A stretch of DNA of 64,000 nucleotides, from NCBI GenBank assembly GCA_019918135.1, contig WBZZ01005867.1:138855-202854 (forward strand). Direction: 5' to 3'. The stretch is from Paulinella micropora (lineage: Eukaryota > Cercozoa > Imbricatea > Euglyphida > Paulinellidae). Shown one piece after another: positions 37,752 to 46,915 of this stretch. The translations under genes were made by a program, and so were the position numbers. Below the pieces are notes generated by a model that saw only the letters and a program-made list of their open reading frames with translations, did not search any database and was not told the origin of the DNA. How positions within the stretch are numbered: the stretch's first letter is position 1; each line of letters starts with the position of its first letter.

Positions 37752-40137
37752 ATGCCTAGGCGTACCCCCTACAGGCTGCTGAGCCGGGCCGCGAAGGACG
37801 CGGAGAACCTCTGGCCGGCGCTGGGCCAGGACACGTTCCGCCAGATAGTGAGTCAGTTTCAGCACGGTCCACAGCGACCCCTGCGGGTCGTGCTCAGTGG
37901 CGACTCGGGCGCAGGGAAAAGCAAGCTTCTGACGCAGCTCCTGGACCAGGAACTGCGCCTCTCCGGGGCCATGGGGACCTCCTACACGCTCTGTCCTATG
38001 CATTTCGAGTACGCGGACAAGTGCTTCACGTCCGAGGTCAGGTACTACACGCGGGAGGCCTGGGCAGGCAGGCTGGCACCCCTGCTAGCAGACCTGGCCG
38101 ATCGGGAGGAGGACGAGGAGGCCGGGCCGGGGGACGACGGCGAGGCGCGGGAAAGCGCACTCAGGATCCTCTCGGAATTCTACCCGGGCCTGGCGGGCCA
38201 GCCCGGTTGGAGCGGCTCCGCGACCGCCCAGCAACTGGAGGAGTGGTACCCCGACCTGTACGCGCTGCTGGGCCAGAGCAAGTCGTACCCGGGTAAGACC
38301 GCGCAAGAGGCAATGGACAAGGCCCTACGGGTCTGTCGGGAGGATGCGGGCTCCCCTCCGTGCAAACGACAGCGCACGGGCAGGAGTGGCGGGCGGGCGT
38401 CGCGCTGGGGCTGGGTACAGGAGCTGGTGATCAGAGGGCCCTTTCCGCTGCTGCGCTGGCGCAAGACCCGCCCCCCGCGCACGGCGGGCTGGTGCTGACG
38501 GACCTGCCCGGCAACAATGACGACCAGAAGCTGCGCGATGAAGTGTGGAAGGAGCATGTCACGGGCGCGGACTGCGTGCTGCTCGTGAGCAAGATCGACC
38601 GCGCCCGGGACAACAAACACCTTAACGGAATGCTCGACAGGCACCGCCGCACCAAGGGCGGCGGACGGCGGCTGGCGATCGTCCTGACCCATAGCGACTG
38701 CAACCTGGATCCCGAGGAGCTGTCCGAGGAAGGAAACGTGCCGTTCGAGTACTGCGTGGGTCCGCCTGCCGCGCCGAGCTCGTGCGAAGGCCGCGCTGAG
38801 TGCCGCAGGAAGGGGCACTCCACCCTGCTGGGTGCCTGCATGCTCTGGTTCCAAGAAAAAGGGCGCACAGCGCCGTCCGACGAACTAGAGGCCGTGCGGG
38901 GGGCCGTGGGGGGGCGGGCCGCCGGGGACGGGTCTGGTTCGCGCTAGCCCGCAGCGCCTTCATCAAAGACTCCTTCAACGAGAAGGGGGTGCCGCTGCTC
39001 CGGGTGTTCGCCACCAGCGCCACGGACTACGCGAGCCTTAAACACAAGTCGGCGGGGACCACGTGGGGCAGCAAAAACCTGACGGGGATCCCCGGGCTGC
39101 GGCGTTACCTGCGCGACGAGGTCATGCATCCCGCGCTCGAGCTGCACGAGCGCCGGCTGGTAGAAGAGCTGGCCCTGCGCCTAGGCGCGCGCCTGCCGGG
39201 CGCCGGGGCCCCGGAGCCGGCCGCGGGGCTCGACGAATTCGGGCGGAGGGTCAGGGACTGCGTAAAGCAGCACTTGTCCGAGTGGAACAAGGCTTTTCAA
39301 GAACACGCCTACGAACGGTTCGTGCGCGGTGTAGCGGAAGGCTGCAACGCCCACGACCTAGGCAAGCTGGCGCGCAAGTATAACCGGGGCCACGTAAGGC
39401 ACTACACCGTGCTCGCAGCCATCCTGCGGCGTCAGGGCAGCCGGGGCTCCGGGAGGGCTTACCCCGAAGGTTCAGCAGACCTGTCAGTGCAGGGCGGCGG
39501 CCGGCGCAAAGCCGCTACCGTCTGGAATCTGCGCGCCGAAATACGGCAACTGGTAAGCGAGTGCACGTACGACGACATGGGGGCCTTCCTGTCCGGGGGG
39601 CTCGGGGAGCTGCTGCGCTCCCTGGAGGAAGACCTCCGGTCGCTGGTCCCTCAGCTGCTGGGCCGGCCGCTGGACTGCAGCCTCTTCATCTCGGGGGAGG
39701 AGCCCGAGCCCCAGGACAGACCAGAAAACAAGTACCAGGAAAGCCTGCTCCCCCCCATTAACCAAGAGGTGGGACGGCTCTGTGATGAGGTCGCCCGGGT
39801 GACGGGCCGTGGCTCTTTTCCCAACCGCCTGGCACTGCTGCAGAGCTCCCTGCCGGCACGGGCCCGGGACGCCCTGAACCTCAGCGCCCAGGCCCTCCGC
39901 CCTTGGTGGGACAGCTACGCCCGCCGCCTCGCGGACGGCTACCAGGCGCGGCTCAGCGACCTGGGATGTATTCTCTTTGATTCGCCGCTGGACGTGCAGG
40001 GCCTGCGGCGCGAACATGTCGAGGCAGTAGGCGCCTGGCGCAGACGTCTGGCGAAGGCAGCGCTGGCGAGGGAAGCCAGAGTAGGCTCCGACGATCTGGA
40101 CCCTGTCAGTCCCTCTGTTTCTGGACTGGCGCGCTAA
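37752..40137 (+). CDS. Dynamin-superfamily / SLIP-GC-like large GTPase, frame broken twice
   Basis: The ATG at 37,752 gives MPRRTPYRLLSRAAKD. G1 is VVLSGDSGAGKSKLL (residues 47-60). A break at a C6 run near 38,470 moves to the frame with G3 (LVLTDLPGNNDDQ), followed by CVLLVSKIDRARDNKHL. G4 is likely IVLTHSDCN, with THSD replacing the usual TKxD. A second break in G-runs near 38,890-38,930 leads to a long helical region (VRDCVKQHLSEWNKAFQEH), as in dynamin-like stalks. The DLPG context and following helices resemble nuclear GTPase SLIP-GC (NUGGC) more than classical dynamin. Such GTPases act in DNA repair or membrane remodelling; here the role is unknown. The repeat blocks flank it. Confidence 0.65.
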
Positions 40138-40571
40138 GTGCTGTACTCAGCCGCTCTGCTTAGCCAGCCAGACAACGCACGTGCCGCCACTGGCCACCAG
40201 GCGACAGACTGGCCAAGAGCGGTACGACCGTGGTTGGTGGATGGCACCGCCTACCAGTAAGGACCGGTGGTACTGGTGGCTGGCGGCGGGCGGCGCCTGT
40301 AACGGCAAACCTGCCCGGCCGGCCGTAGCAAGCGAAAACCGGAAACCCCCCTTTTCCTTGATCTTGCAGGACAGCGAGCGCCGCGCCAGCGCGCCCCGCG
40401 CCGGCGGACTATGAGTTTTAGACGAGGAGCCACGGTTTTTAGTGGTCAGACCAGGCGGGCCGTGGTAGATTGATTAAGCAACAACTAAATTTAATTTCAT
40501 CGGCCAACAAATCTCTTTTCCCTATCTTTTTACTCCGCCCAAACACCTACACCGCGCAGCGCTCGCGCACG
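40138..40571. other. Intergenic region with short AT-rich patch
   Basis: About 430 bases between convergent genes. TTGATTAAGCAACAACTAAATTTAATTTC at 40,470-40,498 is AT-rich and contains the same TGATTAAGCAA string as 53,885-53,895, both downstream of plus-strand genes. It may act in 3' end formation. No gene is seen. Confidence 0.45.
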
Positions 40572-41128
40572 CTACTGTCCAATCGCCAGCGGTCGTGTCG
40601 TCAGCGGCGCTGCTTTCTTTTCAGCTAGCTCAGCCAAAACCTCACGCTTTGCGTTCGCTTGCCTGAGCTGCTGTGTCAGCTGGCTCTTTCTTCTCATCAG
40701 CTCCTGATACCTTGACAATTGAACTGGTGGCTTTGGTGGAGGGCACCCGCGGTCTCCATCCAAAGGTACCACTTGACAGGTTCAGGCTCCCAGAATTCTT
40801 TAGCAGCTTCTGCGAGTATTTCGTTGAGTCTGTCGGTGGAAGTGCTGAGCTCTGTCTCCAGCGCGCACGCAGTGTCAAGGCCTTTTTCCCAGTCTGCCCT
40901 TAACTGTGTTAGAATACTTTCTTTCTCTGCTAATTGATGATCTCAAAAACGATGTTCCAGGTGCGTATCGTCCTGCCTGCCGCCGGCAAAGCGTCCCCAG
41001 CCTGGACCCGCCAAGGCTCTTTTTAACGTTGCACGCTCCCGGGCAAGAGAGCTGAGCATTTCTTGCGCTTGTTGTATTTCTGTACCAAAACCTACACAGG
41101 CGGCTGGCTTGTGGCTGGTGGTGAGCAT
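40572..41128 (-). CDS. Coiled-coil protein, paralogue of the 15.3-16.1 kb gene, disrupted
   Basis: The ATG at 41,128 gives MLTTSHKPAACVGFGTEI and then coiled coil (MLSSLARERATLKRAL). An in-frame TGA at 40,943-40,945 is followed directly in the same frame by DHQLAEKESILTQLRADW and the ACALETELSTSTDRLNEIL block. A frame change near 40,770 leads to GCPPPKPPVQLSRYQELM and the final AKREVLAELAEKKA helix. The order and spacing match the C-terminal half of the product at 15,310-16,107. With one nonsense and one frame error, it may be a pseudogene or contain sequence errors. Confidence 0.55.
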
Positions 41129-41524
41129 GGCCGGCTGGGAGTTGTGACCACCTGCCCAGCCCAGGCCACCTAGGCCAGGCACGCGCTCCCCCCCACGCTC
41201 CCTCCCCCGCGCGGTCGTGAGAACGGGGCCCGGCGGCCAGGACTGCCGGAGAGCAGCACAGGGTGGTGGTTGGGGAGGGGACCGCCCCACACGGCGCGGG
41301 CCTCGGCCACGTGCTCGGCTGGCCCCCCCCCCCGGGGGGGGGGTGCGCCGGGCGGCGGTCCCGCGCGCGCGTCCGGCGCCCGCTCCGTCGCAGGCCAGGC
41401 CAGCCTCCTCGTCACCACCAGCCAGACGACGACGCTGTCCGCACCAGGCTAGCAAGGCCGACGACGCAGGCCGCCGCCGTACCCGAGCGCCCCTGCTGGA
41501 CACAAGTGGCAAACACCTCCGGTT
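41129..41524. other. Spacer containing a degenerate copy of the 43.7 kb gene start
   Basis: Bases 41,443-41,493 closely resemble 43,699-43,747, which spans the start of the 43,712 gene (shared GCTAGC, GACGAC, GCCGCCGC, GTACCCGAGCGCCC). It lacks the matching ATG. G- and C-runs lie at 41,325-41,345. No gene is seen. Confidence 0.5.
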
Positions 41525-42430
41525 GGTCGCCCGGTGGCGGGTAGGAGGCGGCACCGACTGCGGACCGAAACCGGTCGCCGGTGGCGGGGGTGGCACCGAC
41601 TGCCGGTGAGTAGCGGTCGCCGGTGGCGGGGGTGGCACCGACTGCCGGTGAGTAGCGGTCGCCGGTGGCGGGGTGGCACCGACTGCCGGTGAGTAGCGGT
41701 CGCCGGTGGCGGGTGGCACCCGTGTGCAGACTCTGGCAAGTGGCAGCGGCCGGGCCCGCACAATGTTCGGCCGCGGGAGGGGAGAAGGGAGAAGGGGGAG
41801 GGGAGGGGAGGGGAAGGGGAGGGAAAAAAGCATTGTGCAAAAGGTGGTGGTGGCCGGTGGCACCGTAGATTACCGGCGGCGCCAGCCACCGGTGCGGCCA
41901 CCGGGTGCCGTTCGTGCCGGTGGCAGGTGCCACCGGAGCGCGCGCTCGCGCGGCGCGCCTCACACCCTCCCCTCCCCTCCCCTCCCTTCCCCTCTCCCCT
42001 CTCCCTTCCCCCCTCCCGCGGCCGAACATTGTGCAGCCCCCCCCCCCTACCGGCCAGAACTCTGCCTACTGGCGCCACCCGCCACCCGCCACCCACACCT
42101 GTTTCCGCCGGCCGGCGGAGCCACCCGCCACCTGACTACCGACTGGCGACCAGGCGTGGCAGCGCCACCTGCCACCCCGACCCGTCCCCACCGGCCGACT
42201 GTGCCACCCGCCACCAGACCGCTGACGAGCAACCGGGAGCGGCGGTGGCAGGTGGCGCCGGGCGACAGACTGGCCAATGGCAATGGTGCCACCGGCCACC
42301 GGGTGGCAGACCGGTGGTGGTGCCACCGGCCACCGGGTGGCAGACCGGCCTCGAGAGGCCCCCCCCCCTTCCCGGCCGACCGGCGACCGGCGCCGGACCG
42401 AGTGGGGGGGGCGCCGCCGGTCTGGGCAAG
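41525..42430. repeat. Palindrome-rich repeat block, copy B
   Basis: Tandem GTGGCGGGGGTGGCACCGACTGCCGGTGAGTAGC-like units (41,560-41,700; three to four copies) precede a core, 41,698-42,212, very similar to 36,770-37,275. It includes the inverted pair CACAATGTTCGGCCGCGGGA near 41,758 and its complement ending near 42,035, and the CGCGCGCTCGCGCGGCGCGCC palindrome. The distal unit CACCGGCCACCGGGTGGCAGACCGG is repeated near 42,290-42,350. Same orientation as copy A; the two bracket the GTPase gene and one coiled-coil gene. Confidence 0.75.
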
Positions 42431-42540
42431 AAGCAGGCGCCGGCCCGGGCCGGCAGGCCTGTCAGTGCTTTTTTTCTTTTACTGAGTCAAGGAGTACGCA
42501 AGCGAAAAAAGACCAAGCAAACTACGGCCATACTTTTTCT

Positions 42541-42546
42541 TTTAAT
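42541..42546 (-). terminator. ATTAAA polyadenylation-like signal for the NADAR gene
   Basis: TTTAAT on the plus strand is ATTAAA on the minus strand, 54 bases past the NADAR gene stop, in an AT-rich island (TGATTAAAAGAAAAAG) within GC-rich DNA. The same motif follows the genes ending at 44,938 and 47,948. Confidence 0.5.
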
Positions 42547-42599
42547 CAATAAGTCAGAGTACACCAGGGAGCCAGACAAAAGGCTAGGCTAGGCCCAAA

Positions 42600-43412
42600 C
42601 TACTCGGGGCAGTCAGCGAAGAACTCTTGCTGCCAGCGCGCCGCCTGTTCAAACGCAGCCAGGCCTGCGTGGTCCCACTGCCGCTGCTGCGCCCGCACGT
42701 GCTCCGGCCCGTGCTGCGCCAGCCACAGCAGCAGCCGGCCTAGGACGTTCTGTCCCCACGCACGACCCGGTGCCGTCGACACAACCCCCCCAAAAGGACT
42801 TCTGTCCGGTCCGTTCAAAGTGTAGGCACGCGTAGCCCCTCTCGTAGCAGGTACGCAGCACGTGCGCAAACCAGGCATCCTCTGCCCAGCGCGCAGCCAA
42901 GAGCATCAACATGACGCCGACGCAGGCCTGCTCCCAACGGGCGCTATCCAGGCGGAGGCCGCGCTGCTTGAAGGCCTTACGGCCGCCCAGGGACTTGATC
43001 TGCGCACCGGAGAGTTCGGACCAGGGGGGCCGCGCGAACGCGGCAAAGGTGGCAGAGTCTTGGCAGAACAGGTACTTGGCGGCCTGGAACGCATGCTCGA
43101 CGGAGCGGAACGCCAGCGGGGCGGCCGGATCGGGGCCGAAAAGCACGTGGCCTGACTGAAGGACGGCGAAGTTGCTGAGGCCGCGCGGTCCGAGCGGCTG
43201 CAGGAGGCGCCCGAGCTCCGATTCGGGCGGATAGGCCTTGCTCTTGCTGTAGAAGCACAGGATCAGCGGGGCGGCGGCCAGGCGGGCTTTCTTGGCGGGG
43301 GGAGGCGCGGCGCGCTGTCCTCGTCGTCGGGCCGCTTGGAGCCGGGCTGGGGGTCGAGCCGGGGGTCGAGCTGGGGGCTGGCACAGGCTGCTTCGTCGCG
43401 GCTGGAGAGCAT
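42600..43412 (-). CDS. NADAR (YbiA/DUF1768) family protein, frame broken twice
   Basis: The ATG at 43,412 starts an acidic leader ending in SKRPDDEDSAPRLPPP. A break in CCTCCCCCC near 43,306 leads to AKKARLAAAPLILCFYSKSK, then GLSNFAVLQSGHVLFGPDPA and FRSVEHAFQAAKYLFCQ, the NADAR hallmarks. ALGGRKAF-type and WEQACVGVMLMLL segments follow. A second break in a C7 run near 42,787 leads to the end: AWGQNVLGRLLLWLAQ. NADAR proteins hydrolyse N-glycosidic bonds, for example in riboflavin intermediates, and some remove ADP-ribose from guanine in DNA. In a virus this could counter NAD-linked host defence, which is inference. Both breaks are at C-runs, so a functional gene is likely. Confidence 0.8.
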
Positions 43413-43711
43413 CGGAAAAAGTGGGATTGGTGAAGCCCCTCGTCCAGGCCAGCGACGGGGGCGCGCGCCGGGAGGGGGCGGAGGCGCGTGGGGGGGGCGC
43501 GCGCGCCGGGAGGGGGGCGGCGGAGGCGCGTGGGGGCGCGCGCCGGGGGGGGGGGCGGGCGCATCCTGACTGTGGCGCGCGCTTTGGGGGGGGGCGCCCC
43601 CCCCCTCTCCCGCACGCCCGGCGCGCGCGGCCAGGCCAGCGCCCGCGCCGGCGCTGGACCAGCCAGCCCCCGCCTCACAAAAACACCGCCACGCTACTCA
43701 CCAAGCTAGCG
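43413..43711. other. GC-rich spacer between divergent genes
   Basis: About 300 bases dominated by imperfect GCGCGCGCCGGGAGGGGGCGGAGGCGCGTGGGG units (43,460-43,560) and G/C-runs. It ends in ACTCACCAAGCTAGCG just before the ATG at 43,712. It presumably contains both promoters. Confidence 0.45.
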
Positions 43712-44938
43712 ATGCTGACGACGGCCGCCGCAGTACCCGAGCGCCCGACCACCGAGCCGTGGCCTGAGCGCCCGTTCAAGAAACACAAGGCCGCGGAGCC
43801 TCCAGGGCCCCCGGCGTCTACACTCCAGCCGCAGGCACCGCTCACGACACTGGACTTGTGTACGACCGCCTCTTCACTAGACCTCCCGGCCAAGGGGCCA
43901 GCACCCGGCCAGGTGGCAGCGCAGCCTCCTCCTCCGCTCGCGGCGTGCGTCACCGAGCTAGCCGCGCTGCTGCTGGCCGCGCCGGGCGGCAGCGTGCCAC
44001 ACCGGGCGGAGGCCTTGCTTTTCCAGGGGGCGGTGGCCGTCCTCCCCACCGGCGAAGCGCTGTCCGCCAAGAACGACCTGTACACGAGCCGGCTCGTCCA
44101 CCCGAGCCGGTACGTGGACGTGCCGCCGATCGCATTGCGGCACCTCGACACGCTCCGCCGAGTGGCGGTGGCCGCGCTGGCGGCCCTCGCAACACCCGTC
44201 CTCGGGGCAGTGGCCCCGCCGGCCCGGAAGCCGCCGCGCGCGACGGTGGTCGAGCACGGGGCAGAAGACGGCACCTCGGTGGCCCTCGTCAGCATGTTCA
44301 GGCTCACCTTCGGTGCCCACTTGGTACCCCGGGAGCCGGGGGAGGGCCGGCCGCCTACCCTGCGCGTCTCCCTCCACCGCCCCGCCGCCGCTGCCCCCGC
44401 CCCCCGGCGCTCGTTCCGCGTGTGCCGTGGCCTCGTGGCCGCCAGCACCTTTGCCACGGAGCTGAGGCAGCGTTACCGGCACGACCGCAACTATGGCTGC
44501 ACGGCCTTTGCACTCTTCAACGTCTGCCACGCGCCCCACCACTTCGGCAGACTCGTGCACAAGTTCCCCGGGGGCCTAATGTCGATGCAAGGCTTCTTTG
44601 ACTTTCTGGACTGGCTCCAGAAAACGCCGGCCAGCGTGAGCCGGCAGCCCGAGGAGCACCGGGGCCCCGACTGGCTGCTGTCACCGTGGCGCTCGGGGCT
44701 GGCGCTAGTCTGTTTCGACGGGCACTGCTACGGCCTAGACTTCGACCGCCAGCTGCTGTTCGACGGCGAATCCAAGTATGTACTGCGCCTGTGCCTGCCG
44801 GCGTTGCAATACCAAGGCTGGGAACCAAGCAGCCCGTACGAGGTCTACGTGGTAACCAAGAAGCCGGCCCGGCCCCGGCGGCTGCACCGGCGGCTACGCC
44901 CGCCGCAGAGCAAGACAGACCGCTGGTCCGGGAAGTGA
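43712..44938 (+). CDS. Possible papain-like-fold cysteine peptidase domain protein
   Basis: This intact 408-residue protein has its ATG at 43,712, directly after a GCTAGC. A Pro-rich leader with FKKHKAAEPPGP is followed by an unassigned domain. The C-terminal half has NYGCTAFALFNVCHA (Cys candidate near residue 262), then LALVCFDGHCYGLDFDRQLLF (His near 343 followed by Asp). The order C, then GH, then D within about 90 residues is that of papain-fold peptidases such as OTU or C39-like enzymes. It is a pattern, not a confirmed match; Gln of the oxyanion hole is not identified. If it is a deubiquitinase, it would complement the many F-box proteins. Confidence 0.45.
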   Translation: MLTTAAAVPERPTTEPWPERPFKKHKAAEPPGPPASTLQPQAPLTTLDLCTTASSLDLPAKGPAPGQVAAQPPPPLAACVTELAALLLAAPGGSVPHRAEALLFQGAVAVLPTGEALSAKNDLYTSRLVHPSRYVDVPPIALRHLDTLRRVAVAALAALATPVLGAVAPPARKPPRATVVEHGAEDGTSVALVSMFRLTFGAHLVPREPGEGRPPTLRVSLHRPAAAAPAPRRSFRVCRGLVAASTFATELRQRYRHDRNYGCTAFALFNVCHAPHHFGRLVHKFPGGLMSMQGFFDFLDWLQKTPASVSRQPEEHRGPDWLLSPWRSGLALVCFDGHCYGLDFDRQLLFDGESKYVLRLCLPALQYQGWEPSSPYEVYVVTKKPARPRRLHRRLRPPQSKTDRWSGK

Positions 44939-44979
44939 TCGAGGTGTACTAGGAAAGACCTCAGTCCTCTTAGTGTTTG

Positions 44980-44985
44980 ATTAAA
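44980..44985 (+). terminator. ATTAAA polyadenylation-like signal
   Basis: TTTGATTAAAAGAAAG begins 36 bases after the stop at 44,938, in the short AT-rich gap (44,939-45,043) between convergent genes. It is the same motif as at 42,541 and 47,923 on the other strand. Confidence 0.5.
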
Positions 44986-45043
44986 AGAAAGTTTTCTGGC
45001 CTCGCTCCGGTAATCGCCGCCCCGGCCCCCCGGTTCTCCCCCC

Positions 45044-46600
45044 CTAAGGCTGTTTTTCCTCCCGGGGCTCGCCAACCAACGCCGGGGCAGCCCCGGAGCC
45101 AGGCCAGGCGCCGGGCCCGCCGCCGAGCCAGGCGCGCACCAAGTCGGGGTCCAGCCGCACCTCGTCGCCTGCCGCGTCGTACACAAGGGCCCGGGCCCAA
45201 AAGCTGTCGAAGTCGTCCAGGAGCGCCCGCAGCCGCTCGCGGAAGATCAGGTGGTACAGGTACCGGCGCTGCGCCGTCCGCTGGCAGTGCTGGTGCAGGG
45301 CGGCCGTGAGCTGGTGCACCGGGGCCAGGGCCGCGGGGTCCGCGCCGTGCCGCCCAAAGTACTGGCAGTAGCTGTGCTGCAGCTCTGCCTCATCGCCGGC
45401 CCGGGCCAAAAAAGTCTCGGCCAGCTTGCGCAGCTGCCAGACGTGCAGGGTCCGCGCGCGCGCCGGCGGCACCCCCCCGGCCCGCACCAGCGCCCCGGTC
45501 AGCCGCGCCTGCAGCTCGTCGTCCGAGATGACGAGCGCGCCACGCCCGCGGCCCCGGCCGAGGCCCGGGTAGCGGCAGGAGAAGACGAAGCCGCGCGTGC
45601 CCAGGCCCCGGCCCAGCGCACGCCACTCCGGCAGTACCCAGCCCAACAGGCCGCCGACGTCCCGCGCCGCGCCGGGCCCATCATGGCCGCAGCGTCGCAG
45701 CGTCTGCAGCGGCAGCGGCTGTACGTACTCCCGGTCGTAGTAGAAGCGGGCCGTCTTGTGCACGGACGCCAGCTCGAACGGGTTGCTGAGGTCTAGCCAC
45801 CAGCGCCCGCCCGCCTCCTCGCGCCGCAGGGTGACGCCGAACTGCAGCCGGCGCAGGATCGAGCTGCGGGGCTGGGGCGTCAGGCTCAGCAGGCACAGCA
45901 CGACCAGGTCCGCCAGCGCCTGATAACGTGCGCCCGCCCCGGCCGCCTCCTCGGCCGCCGCGGTGGGGTAGCGGCGCAGGTAGCGGCCGGCCGCCAGCGT
46001 GCGCGCGGCCTGCAGGTCCCACCAGGTCAGCGCGAGGTCCGCATCCTTGGGGTGCCAGCTCTGTTCCGCCGTGGCCAGGCGCTGCAGGTTGTAGGCCGCC
46101 CGCCACAGCAGCCGCCGGCAGGCCGCGGCGGGGCAGGGCCGGCCCGCGTCCCGGGCGCCGGACCGGGCGTAGGCGGCGGCCACGCTTAGCACCACCGGCC
46201 GCAGGTAGCGCACCAAGAACAGGCACCGCTCCCAGGGGTAGCCCAGCCGCTGCCGGAGGTGCCAGACCCAGCCGACCAGCCGCGAGCGCAGGCGGGTGCT
46301 CCACGACCCGTCCTCGCGCCGCCGGAAGAAGAGGGTGGCGCCGAGCGTCCGCTTCTCGGGCCGCTTCGTGGTCTGCCAGGGGGGCCACCAGCGCCGGTCG
46401 TGGGCGAAGCCGAGGAACGCGAGCGTGGCGAACAGGGCGCACTGTTGGCCCCGGGGGCCGAGCCCCACCCCCCACCGCTCGGGGTCGAAGGGCCGCCGCT
46501 GCTCGGCGCGGAACACCTCAAACTCGTGCCGGAGCCCCGGCCCCGCCGCCGGGTAGGCCAGGCCGCCCGGGATCGGCCGCAGGAAGCTAGGGTTGCCCAT
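45044..46600 (-). CDS. Tyrosine-recombinase-like protein 1
   Basis: This intact 518-residue protein has its ATG at 46,600. It shares a core with the product of 50,877-53,891: WDLQAARTLAAGRYLRRYP, then SLTPQPRSSILRRLQFG with the box I Arg (R245), then SVHKTARFYYDREYVQPLP with the beta-hairpin Lys (K282), then TLHVWQLRKLAETF with H386 and R391, and YCQYFGRHG with H418. This is the R-K-HxxR-H order of tyrosine recombinases. At the expected nucleophile position the sequence reads LAPVHQLT, so the catalytic Tyr seems replaced. It may be inactive, or a nearby Tyr may serve. Such enzymes act in integration, resolution or genome inversion. Confidence 0.55.
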   Translation of the reverse strand: MGNPSFLRPIPGGLAYPAAGPGLRHEFEVFRAEQRRPFDPERWGVGLGPRGQQCALFATLAFLGFAHDRRWWPPWQTTKRPEKRTLGATLFFRRREDGSWSTRLRSRLVGWVWHLRQRLGYPWERCLFLVRYLRPVVLSVAAAYARSGARDAGRPCPAAACRRLLWRAAYNLQRLATAEQSWHPKDADLALTWWDLQAARTLAAGRYLRRYPTAAAEEAAGAGARYQALADLVVLCLLSLTPQPRSSILRRLQFGVTLRREEAGGRWWLDLSNPFELASVHKTARFYYDREYVQPLPLQTLRRCGHDGPGAARDVGGLLGWVLPEWRALGRGLGTRGFVFSCRYPGLGRGRGRGALVISDDELQARLTGALVRAGGVPPARARTLHVWQLRKLAETFLARAGDEAELQHSYCQYFGRHGADPAALAPVHQLTAALHQHCQRTAQRRYLYHLIFRERLRALLDDFDSFWARALVYDAAGDEVRLDPDLVRAWLGGGPGAWPGSGAAPALVGEPREEKQP

Positions 46601-46915
46601 GGGTCCCGGCTGCCACGGATGTTGGCGCGGGGGGGGGAGGGAAGAAGAGGCTTCCCCTCTGGCTCCGAGTGTGGCCACGGGCGCACAACACACACACACG
46701 GTGCTCTGCCTCCCCTTACCCACTCCCCCGCGGCCAGGCCACGCCCTGCCTGCACGAGGGGAGGGGAGAGGGGGGAAGGGGGGGGCAGGGCGTGCGCCGT
46801 GGGGCCGGGGAAGAGAAAGCCCCCCCCCTGCGGCCGGGCGGGGGTGGGGACGGCGCCTCGGCCCGGCTGCCGGCCAAGCAAAAAAAGACCCGTAGCTCCG
46901 TGTGCTACCTCGGTC
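46601..46915. other. GC-rich spacer between divergent genes
   Basis: About 315 bases with a G-run at 46,631-46,638 and an ACACACACAC run near 46,690. No gene. AGCAAAAAAAGACC at about 46,877-46,890 precedes the plus-strand start. Confidence 0.4.
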
